A stretch of DNA of 50,700 nt from NCBI GenBank assembly GCA_015060325.1, contig SUYQ01000021.1, forward strand, positions 1 to 50,700. Reading direction: 5' to 3'. The number at the start of each line of letters is the position of its first letter. The first letter of the stretch is position 1. The notes beneath the pieces were generated by a model that made no database searches, was not told the DNA's origin, and was given only the letters and a program-made list of their open reading frames with translations. This DNA is from Bacteroidales bacterium (GTDB lineage Bacteria; Bacteroidota; Bacteroidia; Bacteroidales; UBA932). The position numbers were made by a program, and so were the translations under genes. Below are positions 8,438 to 16,840 of the stretch, piece by piece.

Positions 8438-11400
8438 ATGTCATTCGTCCATCTTCACGTCCATACACAGTATTCCATCCTTGACGGTCAGGCGTCAATC
8501 GCAGGTCTTTTTGAAAGAGCAAAGGAGCTCGGCATGCCGGCTCTGGCCATCACAGACCATGGAAACATGTACGGTGTGAAGGAGTTCCTGAAGGTGGCTA
8601 AAAAATTCCCTGAGGTGAAGCCCATCATCGGCTGTGAGATCTATGTAACCAAGCACTATGATCACAAGCTCAAGGACAAGGATCATAGGGGATATTATCA
8701 TCTCATTCTCCTGGCCAAGAACTACAATGGCTACCGTAATCTGATGAAGATCGTGTCCACCGGACATATTGAAGGAAAGTACTATGACAAGCCAAGGGTT
8801 TCTCACGAGATAGTGGAGAAATATTCACAGGATCTTGTATGCTGCTCTGCATGTATCGCGGGAGAGGTACCTAGAGCCATCATAGCAGGGGATATGGACG
8901 AGGCCCTGAAAACTGTGGAATGGCACAAGAAAGTTTTCGGCGACGATTTCTATCTCGAGGTGCAGCAGCACAAGACCCAGATTCCGGGGCAGTCTCAGGA
9001 AGTGTATGAACACCAGCTTGTAGCCAACAAGGGCATCTATGAACTGGCTGAGAAGACCGGCACCAAGGTAGTTGCGACGAATGATGTACACTTCGTAAGC
9101 AAGGAGGACGGACCTGCTCACGACAGGCTTATCTGTCTGACAACCAACACGCTCGTCAACGATCCCAACAGAATGAGGTATACCCAGCAGGAATATCTCA
9201 AGAGCGAGGAGGAGATGGCGGACATGTTTTATGACCACCCGGAAACCCTGAGCAACACGTTGGAAGTGGCGGACAAGATAGAAAGTTTCAAGGTGGACAA
9301 GGACCCTATTCTCCCAAAGTTTGACCTTCCGGAGGAATTCCTTGCAGAGATAGACACTCACCTTGAAAAATATAAGGAGATCATCGACGAGGGCCGCTGC
9401 GACAAGAACGGAAACGAGCGCGGAGAAGAGTTCTGTCGCTCGGTTGCATATCTCTGTCATCTGACATACAAGGGAGCACATTGGAGATATGGAGAAGAAC
9501 TGACTACTGAGCAGGCAGAACGCATCGAATTCGAGCTCAAGACCATCTGCAAGATGGGATTCCCCGACTACTTCCTTATCGTCCAGGATTTCATCGCTGC
9601 AGCACGTTCTGAGGGCATTTCTGTAGGACCTGGCCGTGGTTCGGCCGCCGGCTCGGCTGTAGCCTACTGCCTCAAGATCACCAACATCGACCCTATCAAA
9701 TATGACCTCCTCTTCGAGCGATTCCTCAACCCGGACCGAATCAACATGCCCGATGTGGACATCGACTTCGACGACGACGGACGCTACCGCGTGTTCCAGT
9801 ACATCGAGGAGAAGTACGGAAAGGAGCAGATCTCGCATGTGATCACATACGGAACAATGGCGGCGAAGTCTGCCATCAAGGACGTGGCACGCGTGAGCGA
9901 CATGTCCATCGAGGAGTCAAACCGACTTACCAAACTCGTTCCTGACAAACCGTTCGAGGCTACTGTCATTGAAGACGGCAAGAAGGTTACTAAGGAGTTC
10001 AAGCCAAAACTGAACAACTGTCTCAAGTACGGAGACCTCAAGAATGAGCTCGAAAACGGAAACGAACAGACCAAGGAGGTTCTCACTTATGCCGGAAAAC
10101 TCGAAGGATGCATCCGTCAGACAGGCGTGCATGCATGCGCGATGATCATCGGACGAAGCAACCTCACCGAATATATCCCTATTTCCATAGCCAATGACAA
10201 GCTGACCGGAGAAGAAGTGTGGGTGTCGCAATATGACGGGCATTACATCGAGGAGGTCGGCATGCTCAAGATGGACTTCCTGGGTCTCAGAACCCTCTCC
10301 ATCATAAAGGAATGCCAGGCAAACATCAAGAAAAGGTTCGGAATCGAGTTTGATATCGAAAAGATCGACATCAACGACCCTGAGACTTATGCCCTCTACA
10401 GCCGCGGAGACACGACCAGCGTATTCCAGTTCGAATCTCCAGGCATGAAGGAATGGCTCATCAAGCTTCAGCCTACCCGATTCGAGGACCTCATCGCGAT
10501 GAACGCCCTCTACCGTCCAGGTCCGATGGACTATATCCCGGACTTCGTGGAGCGAAAACAGGGCCGTCAGGAGATAAAATACGACCTTCCTCAGATGGAG
10601 GACATCCTTCAGGACACATACGGTATTACGGTTTATCAGGAGCAGGTCATGCTTCTGTCACGTAAACTTGCGGACTTCACAAGAGGTCAGGCAGATACGC
10701 TCCGTAAGGCCATGGGTAAGAAACTCAAGGACGTGCTGGACGGTCTGAAGGGACTCTTTATTGAAGGAGGAACAAGAAACGGACACCCGCAGGATATGCT
10801 CGAGAAGATCTGGGCAGACTGGGAGAAGTTCGCATCATATGCGTTCAACAAGTCCCATGCTACATGCTATGCGTGGGTGAGCTACCAGACCGGCTGGCTC
10901 AAGGCGCACTACCCTGCAGAGTTCCAGGCAGCCAACCTGACCAAGAACCTCTCCAACATGGACGAGATCAAGAAGATCATGGATGACTGCAAGAAGAACG
11001 GCATCAAGGTTCTGAATCCGGACATAAACGAGTCTGATTCGAAGTTCACCGTGAACAAGCAAGGTGAGATCCGCTTCGGACTTGGCGGAATCAAGGGATT
11101 CGGAGACAATATAGTGAAGGCGATACTGGCAGACCGCGAGGAAAACGGCGCATTTGAGGACATCTTTGACTTCATGGAGAGGATGTCAGGTGTCGTGAAC
11201 AGAAAGGCATTCGAATCCCTTCTGCACTCGGGAGCTTTCGACAGTTTCGGAATAAACAGAAAGCAGTTCATGCTACCGTGCAAGAATGGGGAGACATTCA
11301 TGGATATGCTGCTGAAATACGGTGAACTCTACAAGAAAGACAGCATGGACAGTGCCATCTCACTGTTTGGGGATGCAGAGGAGCTGAAGCCTGAAAGACC

Positions 11401-12121
11401 GGAAATTCCTGAAATGGTCGGAGACGAGGACATAATGGAGAAACTCAAGTATGAGAAGGAACTGGTAGGAATGTATCTGTCTTCGCATCCTCTTGATACT
11501 TATGCCTTTGAGCTTGAGAATTTCACCACCTGTCCGATCAGCGAACTGGGAACACTTATCAGCGAATGTGACCAGAAGAAGGAGAAGATGAAGGTCAATG
11601 TAGCTGGATTCATCACCAACACGACCCAGAGCATGACCAAGACAGGCAGGCCTATGTCAAGGATGACAGTTGAAGATTACAGCGGAAGTTATGAATTTGC
11701 TTTCTTCGGCAAGGATCATGAGGCTTTCATGCAATATGAGAAAGAGAATACCGGCATATTCATAGAGGGAGTCATAGACGAGAAATTCTATATCAAGCCG
11801 GAAGAAAGGGCGCAGGGAAAGACCGTTGAATTCAGTTTCAAGCCAAAGAACATGATGCTGCTGGGAAATGTAGCCGACAGCTATGTGAAAGGCTTTGCCA
11901 TCAACATCACGACTCCGATGCTGTCACCGGAATTCAGGGAAAATCTTGTAAAAATACTGAAGAGGAACAAAGGCAACGTTCCGTTGACAATGTTCCTCTA
12001 CGATCCTGTCAAGAAATGGAACATAGAGTTCCTTTCTCATAAGTTCAGAGTGCAGGTGACCCTTCCGTTCATCGAAGAACTCAAGGAGATGGGCATCACC
12101 TACTCAGTGACTAAAAAATAA
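8438..12121 (+). CDS. dnaE: DNA polymerase III alpha subunit
   Basis: This is the replicative polymerase, about 1,227 residues. The N-terminal PHP domain starts immediately (MSFVHLHVHTQYSILDG, later AITDHGNMYG). The polymerase core carries the Gly/Ser-rich GPGRGSAAGSAVAYCL motif and the acidic catalytic motif MPDVDIDFDDDGR (about residues 438-449). The fingers/HhH region (YQEQVMLLSRKLADFTRGQAD) and a C-terminal OB-fold region (about 1,040-1,120, VNVAGFITNTTQSMTKTGRPM) follow. Length and order match bacterial DnaE1. The ATG at 8438 is preferred to the TTG at 8408 because the latter falls in the promoter. Its 3' end overlaps the convergent EEP gene by 11 bp. Confidence 0.97.
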   Translation: MSFVHLHVHTQYSILDGQASIAGLFERAKELGMPALAITDHGNMYGVKEFLKVAKKFPEVKPIIGCEIYVTKHYDHKLKDKDHRGYYHLILLAKNYNGYRNLMKIVSTGHIEGKYYDKPRVSHEIVEKYSQDLVCCSACIAGEVPRAIIAGDMDEALKTVEWHKKVFGDDFYLEVQQHKTQIPGQSQEVYEHQLVANKGIYELAEKTGTKVVATNDVHFVSKEDGPAHDRLICLTTNTLVNDPNRMRYTQQEYLKSEEEMADMFYDHPETLSNTLEVADKIESFKVDKDPILPKFDLPEEFLAEIDTHLEKYKEIIDEGRCDKNGNERGEEFCRSVAYLCHLTYKGAHWRYGEELTTEQAERIEFELKTICKMGFPDYFLIVQDFIAAARSEGISVGPGRGSAAGSAVAYCLKITNIDPIKYDLLFERFLNPDRINMPDVDIDFDDDGRYRVFQYIEEKYGKEQISHVITYGTMAAKSAIKDVARVSDMSIEESNRLTKLVPDKPFEATVIEDGKKVTKEFKPKLNNCLKYGDLKNELENGNEQTKEVLTYAGKLEGCIRQTGVHACAMIIGRSNLTEYIPISIANDKLTGEEVWVSQYDGHYIEEVGMLKMDFLGLRTLSIIKECQANIKKRFGIEFDIEKIDINDPETYALYSRGDTTSVFQFESPGMKEWLIKLQPTRFEDLIAMNALYRPGPMDYIPDFVERKQGRQEIKYDLPQMEDILQDTYGITVYQEQVMLLSRKLADFTRGQADTLRKAMGKKLKDVLDGLKGLFIEGGTRNGHPQDMLEKIWADWEKFASYAFNKSHATCYAWVSYQTGWLKAHYPAEFQAANLTKNLSNMDEIKKIMDDCKKNGIKVLNPDINESDSKFTVNKQGEIRFGLGGIKGFGDNIVKAILADREENGAFEDIFDFMERMSGVVNRKAFESLLHSGAFDSFGINRKQFMLPCKNGETFMDMLLKYGELYKKDSMDSAISLFGDAEELKPERPEIPEMVGDEDIMEKLKYEKELVGMYLSSHPLDTYAFELENFTTCPISELGTLISECDQKKEKMKVNVAGFITNTTQSMTKTGRPMSRMTVEDYSGSYEFAFFGKDHEAFMQYEKENTGIFIEGVIDEKFYIKPEERAQGKTVEFSFKPKNMMLLGNVADSYVKGFAINITTPMLSPEFRENLVKILKRNKGNVPLTMFLYDPVKKWNIEFLSHKFRVQVTLPFIEELKEMGITYSVTKK

Positions 12122-12947
12122 GCCTCGCCGATATCGGATAATGATCAGAGATGTACGTCTTTTCGGCGTACTTCTTTGTTATTGTAGAGTACTCGAGACA
12201 TGTAAAGTCAGAGATGTATATATAATCTATGATCATATCCTTCTTTGCCTTTCCCCACTCGTTAAATGTATTGTGGTTATCAGTCTTCGACGCTACTTTC
12301 CTCGTACTTTTCATCTTTGAATCAAGTTCCTTCAGTTCCGGGGCTGTAGGTTTCATGTTGAAATCCCCTGTAAGAATCATAGGATATCCTTCAGGATTGA
12401 TCTGGCCTATACGGTCCACAATCAGTTTAAGGCCGTTTTTACGGGCTTCCGCTCCGACGTGGTCCAGATGGGTGTTCACGAAATAAAACTTCTCTCCTGT
12501 GCGCTTATCCTTCATCAGAGCCCAGGTTGCGGTCCTGTAGCATGCCGCATCCCAGCCCATCGACGGCTTTTCAGGAGTTTCGGACAACCAGAATGTTCCC
12601 CATTTCAGAAGTTTGATCGTCTTCTTGTTCCAGAAGATGGCCATATGTTCACCCTTCTTCTTTCCGTCTTCGCGTCCCACTCCCACATAATCATAATCCT
12701 TGGTAAACTCCTCTATGAACATCACCTGGTCACAAAGAGCCTCCTGAAGGCCCATTATGTCTGGTTTCTGATCTTCCAGCATTTCTATTGTCGCAGGACA
12801 ACGGTACATCCATGAGTTGGTACCGTCATCGACAGAGCCCTGACGAATGTTGTACGACATCACTTTCAGTTCTGAAGACTGGCCTAAAGCCAACTGTGGC
12901 AGCAATGATAATGCTGCCACAATCATATATCGAAAACACTTACGCAT
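12111..12947 (-). CDS. Secreted endonuclease/exonuclease/phosphatase (EEP) family hydrolase
   Basis: The protein has about 278 residues and a signal peptide ending near LALGQ. It has EEP-fold landmarks: VMSYNIRQG (metal-binding Asn), DIMGLQEAL (metal-binding Glu), FVNTHLDH, LTGDFNM (Asp/Asn pair) and a terminal YISDHYPISARL (catalytic Asp-His). Secreted Bacteroidetes members are annotated as nucleases, sphingomyelinase-like enzymes or phosphodiesterases. The substrate cannot be read from sequence. I chose the ATG at 12947, one base after the stop of the upstream small gene; an ATG five codons earlier would overlap that gene. It is the most distal gene of the minus-strand train, so a phosphodiesterase role in the PUL is possible but unproven. 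Confidence 0.85.
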   Translation of the reverse strand: MRKCFRYMIVAALSLLPQLALGQSSELKVMSYNIRQGSVDDGTNSWMYRCPATIEMLEDQKPDIMGLQEALCDQVMFIEEFTKDYDYVGVGREDGKKKGEHMAIFWNKKTIKLLKWGTFWLSETPEKPSMGWDAACYRTATWALMKDKRTGEKFYFVNTHLDHVGAEARKNGLKLIVDRIGQINPEGYPMILTGDFNMKPTAPELKELDSKMKSTRKVASKTDNHNTFNEWGKAKKDMIIDYIYISDFTCLEYSTITKKYAEKTYISDHYPISARLIF

Positions 12948-12948
12948 T

Positions 12949-13332
12949 TTACTTCTTTTCAAAGTTCAGACGGACCAGCATTCCATCTTCCTCCATTGTA
13001 AGAGACAATTTTCCATTGACATACTTCATAGGAACGGTCTCACCTTCCTCATTCGTAATCAGAATCTCAGTACCGTTAACCCTATATTTCATTGCAGGTG
13101 ACTCATCCCTCTCTCCATCTGCCATTACTACGCCTGTTACAGTTTTATCCGACTTGAACTTGAATTCCATCGACATCCCCGCAACATCACAGTTCATGGA
13201 CATCAGAACCTCATCACCACTGAGAACATCCACTGTTGTACTCTTCCATGTTCCAACAAGACCTGTTGGCTGTGCACTGGCTGCAATTCCGAAGAATGCC
13301 AGAACCAATGATACTAAGAAAAACTTTTTCAT
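12949..13332 (-). CDS. Small exported lipocalin-like protein
   Basis: This 127-residue protein has a clear signal peptide (MKKFFLVSLVLAFFGIAASAQ). The mature part begins with GLVGTWKST, the first-strand motif of lipocalin-like domains. Further strands follow (MEFKFKSDKTVTGVVM, MKYRVNGTEILITNEEG, GKLSLTMEEDGMLVRLNFEKK). Unlike the related lipoprotein at 7914 it has no lipobox Cys and should be periplasmic or secreted. It lies 22 bp after GH3 and one base before the EEP start, so the three are likely transcribed together. Function is unknown. Confidence 0.7.
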   Translation of the reverse strand: MKKFFLVSLVLAFFGIAASAQPTGLVGTWKSTTVDVLSGDEVLMSMNCDVAGMSMEFKFKSDKTVTGVVMADGERDESPAMKYRVNGTEILITNEEGETVPMKYVNGKLSLTMEEDGMLVRLNFEKK

Positions 13333-13354
13333 GATATACCTTATTTTAGGATTG

Positions 13355-15592
13355 TTAATTCAATTTGAAATTTACAGTCGATCTGATGTCCTCAGATGAT
13401 GATCCGATAAGGGCCTTGAACTTGCCCGGCTCGGCAACCCACTCATGCTTGTCGGCATCGAAGTAGCTGAGGTCCTGAGCGTCAATCTCGAATGTCACAG
13501 TCTTTGTCTCGCCAGCCTTGAGGTAGACCTTTTCAAAGTTCTTGAGTTCCTTTACAGGGCGGTCGATTGTAGACTTCACGTCGTTGATGTAAAGCTGAAC
13601 TACTTCTGCACCGTCTGTTGCGCCTGTATTTGTAACGTCTACAGAGACCTTAAGAGTCTGGCCAGCAGTCATCTCTGGCTGGTCAGCCTTGGCATTTGCG
13701 TATTCGAAAGTAGTGTAGCTGAGACCGTGTCCGAACGGGAACTGCACCTTGATCTTCTTTGAAGAATACCATCTGTAGCCTACGTATACGCCTTCAGAAT
13801 AGTGAGTCTGCCAGTATTCGTCACCCTCTTCCTTGATACCAGGATACTGAGCCTCTGTCTTGATAGGGCCATCCTCATATCTGAAAGGAACTGTGAACGG
13901 AAGTCTTCCTGAAGGGTTAACCTTACCGGTAAGAACATCAGCAAGAGCATTTCCGGACTCTGTTCCGCCATACCATCCCTGAACGATAGCGTCAACTTCG
14001 CCAGCCCATGGCATTGCAACGGCAGAACCTGAGATGTTTACAACAACAAGCTTCTTGGATACTTCAGCAAGAGCAAGGATAACATCCTCCTGTCCGTAAG
14101 GGAGGGTGATCTGCTGACGGTCTGTGCTCTCGTTGTCCTGGTGGGCACTCTTGTTGAGACCTCCGACGAAGATCACTACATCAGCATCCTTTGCAGCCTC
14201 GACCGCCTCTGCTATGAGTTCCTTTGGAGAACGGTCATCTGTAAGATCCTGACCAGTATCGACCATGTTGTATGAAGTCGATGTATCGCCTACATATCCG
14301 CGGGCCCATACGATTTCAGCCTTGTCGCCATATGCGTTCTGAAGACCCTCGAGAGGGTTGACCTCGTATGCCGTCTTGAGGTTTGAGCTACCACCACCGA
14401 CAACCATCTTCTTCACCACGTTCTCACCTACGAGAAGGATCTTGCCTCCTTCTGGAACATTGAGAGGAAGAGCGTTGTTATCGTTCTTGAGGAGAACCAC
14501 ACCTGCAGCCGAGATATCGCGTGCTGCCTGATAGTGTTCAGGGCATACGAAACGGCCATAGTTAGGCTCAGGACGCATGCTTGTGCGGAAGATCAGGCGA
14601 AGGATACGACGGCACTTGTCGTCAAGTTCCTTTGTTGTATATTTACCCTCACGCAGTCCCTTGAGATAAGGATCGGCCATGTGGTAGTTTCTGTAGCTGT
14701 CGCTGGCTGCGCCGCGCAGACCGTTGGTCCATGTACCCATCTCGATGTCAAGACCGTTGAGGATAGCCTCTTCGCTGTCGCGGCATCCGCCCCAGTCACT
14801 GACTACAACACCGTCGAAGCCCCATTCACCCTTGAGGATGTCTACGAGAAGCTTCTTGTTGTGGCAGTTGAACTGTCCGTTGTAGAGGTTGTATGAACCC
14901 ATGATCGACCATGCGTTACCCTCGAGAACGGCTGCCTTGAAGGCAGGAAGATAGATTTCATAGAGGGTTCTGTCGTCAACCACAGAGTTTGACTGTGTAC
15001 GCTGGAACTCCTGGTTGTTCACTGCATAGTGCTTCACGCAGGCTGCAACGCCGTTTTCCTGAACACCCTGGATATAAGGTACAACCATCTGGCCTGCAAG
15101 ATAAGGGTCCTCGCCCATGTACTCGAAGTTGCGTCCGTTGAGCGGAGTACGGCAGATGTTGATACCAGGGCCGAGAAGGATATCCTTCTTGCGGTAGCGC
15201 GCCTCCTCACCGATGCTGCGTCCATAAAGGAGAGACATCTCCTTGTCCCATGTAGCTGCGAGGTTTACAAGCGCAGGGAATGCTGTGCATGAGTCGTTTG
15301 TCCAGCCAGCCTGATCCCACTCATCCCAAAGCACCTCAGGACGGATGCCGTGAGGACCGTCTGTGTGCCAGACTTCAGGAATACCGAGACGCGGAACTCC
15401 ACGTGAACTGAACTTTGACTGAGCTGTGGTCATGCCGACCTTCTCCTCGAGGGTCATACGCGAAAGTGCATCCTCAACCCTCTCCTCAACAGGAGCATTC
15501 GGGTCAAGATAGACCGGACGATCGCTTGTTTTCTGTGCGAAGCAGACTGCCGAGAAAAGAACAGCTGCCGTAAGAATGATTGTTTTCTTCAT
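13355..15592 (-). CDS. GH3 family glycoside hydrolase (beta-glucosidase-like)
   Basis: The protein has about 745 residues and a signal peptide ending near CFAQ. The (beta/alpha)8 domain carries DGPHGIR, the KHYA motif (about 187-190) and GVVVSDWGG, whose Asp (about 266) is the usual GH3 nucleophile. The alpha/beta sandwich domain follows (about 370-590). A C-terminal Fn3-like domain ends the protein (about 640-745, VDVTNTGATDGAEVVQLYI, YFDADKHEWVAEPGKF). GH3 enzymes remove terminal beta-linked sugars with retention; specificity (glucose, xylose, GlcNAc) cannot be told. The start is the ATG at 15592; an upstream ATG at 15616 would put polar residues before the signal peptide. It lies in the PUL gene train but also has its own TATATTTG element. 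Confidence 0.92.
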   Translation of the reverse strand: MKKTIILTAAVLFSAVCFAQKTSDRPVYLDPNAPVEERVEDALSRMTLEEKVGMTTAQSKFSSRGVPRLGIPEVWHTDGPHGIRPEVLWDEWDQAGWTNDSCTAFPALVNLAATWDKEMSLLYGRSIGEEARYRKKDILLGPGINICRTPLNGRNFEYMGEDPYLAGQMVVPYIQGVQENGVAACVKHYAVNNQEFQRTQSNSVVDDRTLYEIYLPAFKAAVLEGNAWSIMGSYNLYNGQFNCHNKKLLVDILKGEWGFDGVVVSDWGGCRDSEEAILNGLDIEMGTWTNGLRGAASDSYRNYHMADPYLKGLREGKYTTKELDDKCRRILRLIFRTSMRPEPNYGRFVCPEHYQAARDISAAGVVLLKNDNNALPLNVPEGGKILLVGENVVKKMVVGGGSSNLKTAYEVNPLEGLQNAYGDKAEIVWARGYVGDTSTSYNMVDTGQDLTDDRSPKELIAEAVEAAKDADVVIFVGGLNKSAHQDNESTDRQQITLPYGQEDVILALAEVSKKLVVVNISGSAVAMPWAGEVDAIVQGWYGGTESGNALADVLTGKVNPSGRLPFTVPFRYEDGPIKTEAQYPGIKEEGDEYWQTHYSEGVYVGYRWYSSKKIKVQFPFGHGLSYTTFEYANAKADQPEMTAGQTLKVSVDVTNTGATDGAEVVQLYINDVKSTIDRPVKELKNFEKVYLKAGETKTVTFEIDAQDLSYFDADKHEWVAEPGKFKALIGSSSEDIRSTVNFKLN

Positions 15593-15624
15593 ATATCGAG
15601 TGTTATTAATTATCAATCAAAATA

Positions 15625-15632
15625 CAAATATA
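15625..15632 (-). promoter_or_regulatory. Putative -7 element upstream of GH3
   Basis: On the minus strand this reads TATATTTG (TAnnTTTG), 32 bp before the GH3 ATG. No convincing -33 is present. The repeat tract abuts it upstream, so an internal promoter here is possible. Confidence 0.45.
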
Positions 15633-15640
15633 GTAAAAAA

Positions 15641-15838
15641 GATTTCTCCACTCGCTTCGCTCGGTCGAAATGACAGGGTGAAGCTCGGTCGTAATCGACG
15701 AAGTCGCTTGAGCGTCAGCGAAAGAAATGACAAGGTGGGCATTTTAGCTAAAAGATGTTTCGCTTTGCTCAACATGACAGTTTCCTCACACTGTCATCCT
15801 GAGCGTCAGACTGTCATCCTGAGCGTAAGCGAAGGATC
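15641..15838. repeat. Dispersed-repeat tract (GTCGAAATGACAG family)
   Basis: The gap between GH3 and the mutarotase-like gene is filled with degenerate copies of two linked motifs. One is GCTCGGTCGAAATGACAG (around 15655-15675). The other is CTGTCATCCTGAGCGTCAG or CTGTCATCCTGAGCGTAAG (around 15792-15830). Fragments such as AGATGTTTCGCTTTGCTCAACATGACAG lie between them. The same motifs recur at 18.9, 20.3, 31.9 and 34.1 kb. No coding potential is evident. Confidence 0.75.
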
Positions 15839-15840
15839 TT

Positions 15841-16731
15841 TTAATACAACGTATAATCAATATCGAATTCAAATGTTTCGCCCGGAGCAATGCAGAAGTC
15901 GATGTACGGCTCGATGCAGGCGATGAGGTGGTAGGACCAGAACACGGCCTTTGTCATCGGCAGGACGCAATGTGCCTTGACTCCCCTTCCGGTCTGCGTC
16001 TCGGTCAGCGTGAATCCGTTCGGACTGCCGGTCATTCCCTTTCCTGCCTCATGAAGGTTGCCTGTAAACACAGACTCGCCCCTCTTGAGAGTCCTTGTGA
16101 AACGTATTCCATTATCCGTAAATCCGACTTCAGAGTACTCCGCGCGCCAGTCTCCTTCAGGCTTGAACGGAAAATCAAGCTGACGGGAAGCTCCGGTCTC
16201 AAGGAGGCCAAGGGTAAAGAAATTGTGGTTATACACATCTCCCTTGAGGGTCTTCGAACCTTTGTTGACTAGCTTGTGACCTATACGGAAGCTGTCTTTG
16301 CCGGTTATAGATATGGATTTGAAATATTCGTAGGCATAGCCCTGCTCAGATTCAAGAATATGACCCTGGGTGATGGAATCCTCGGTGATTTCAAGAGTCC
16401 TCTGGCCTGCATTCAGGATATTATGAAGCTTGAAGCGGTCATACTCCCCTTCCATCTTCTCCAGCATGCCGACGCCGATCTTCAGGAACGGCTCTCCTGT
16501 CTCGGCTTCATCCAGACCTATAGGGCTGAACTCCTCGGCAGGGCCGCAGACAGCGTCATGCCTCACGGGAGAATAACCATCAAACCACTCCTGCGCATAG
16601 TTGCAGCCTTTATGCTCTATGCTCGCGAACACGCCCGCCCAGTCGAAGCGGGTGCCACGATAATAACCCTTCTCTCCATCCGGAGCATGAAGGGTTATCT
16701 TTAATGTATCATTGAAAATTGTTATGGACAT
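15841..16731 (-). CDS. Galactose-mutarotase-like fold protein
   Basis: The 296-residue protein has no signal peptide. It looks like the aldose-epimerase/galactose-mutarotase beta-sandwich superfamily: an early KGYYRGTRFDWAGVFASIEHKG (typical 'GxYRGxRFDwsG' entry), NHNFF, a middle HKLVNKGSKTLKG (the 'yxvxNxGxxxl' motif) and a terminal ETFEFDIDYTLY. Mutarotases interconvert alpha and beta sugar anomers; related proteins of this size may act on other sugars, and I cannot fix the substrate. It is probably cytoplasmic, fitting a catabolic role. The start codon ATG 16731-16729 lies inside the left end of a 113-bp palindromic element, which is unusual. GH127 lies upstream in transcription. Confidence 0.65.
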   Translation of the reverse strand: MSITIFNDTLKITLHAPDGEKGYYRGTRFDWAGVFASIEHKGCNYAQEWFDGYSPVRHDAVCGPAEEFSPIGLDEAETGEPFLKIGVGMLEKMEGEYDRFKLHNILNAGQRTLEITEDSITQGHILESEQGYAYEYFKSISITGKDSFRIGHKLVNKGSKTLKGDVYNHNFFTLGLLETGASRQLDFPFKPEGDWRAEYSEVGFTDNGIRFTRTLKRGESVFTGNLHEAGKGMTGSPNGFTLTETQTGRGVKAHCVLPMTKAVFWSYHLIACIEPYIDFCIAPGETFEFDIDYTLY

Positions 16732-16835
16732 GTATCTTACTGTTAATCAGTTGATTAACTAGCAACACGGTGGGTCAAATTCACCCACCGTGTTGCTAGT
16801 TAAAGTGTTGAAAGTCAAACATTTGAATGACCAGG
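16723..16835. repeat. 113-bp REP-like palindromic element, copy 1
   Basis: A central 43-bp inverted repeat runs from 16758 to 16800, with arms ACTAGCAACACGGTGGGT and its complement around the loop CAAATTC. Inner pairing extends to TTAA on both sides (16755-16803). Flanks of exactly 35 bp on each side end in TATGGACA (left) and TGACCAGG (right), the inverted outer motif. It starts inside the mutarotase-like gene and ends 5 bp before the GH127 stop codon. No T-run follows the stem, so a simple terminator is unlikely. Confidence 0.85.
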
Positions 16836-16840
16836 TAAAA

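Noticed and set aside
8825..9838. 337-codon open frame on the minus strand inside dnaE
   Set aside because: It is antisense to highly conserved dnaE codons and encodes no recognisable domain.
16755..16803. Palindrome as a rho-independent terminator for GH127
   Set aside because: No T-run follows the stem on either strand, and the same element occurs elsewhere without a gene end; it is a repeat element.
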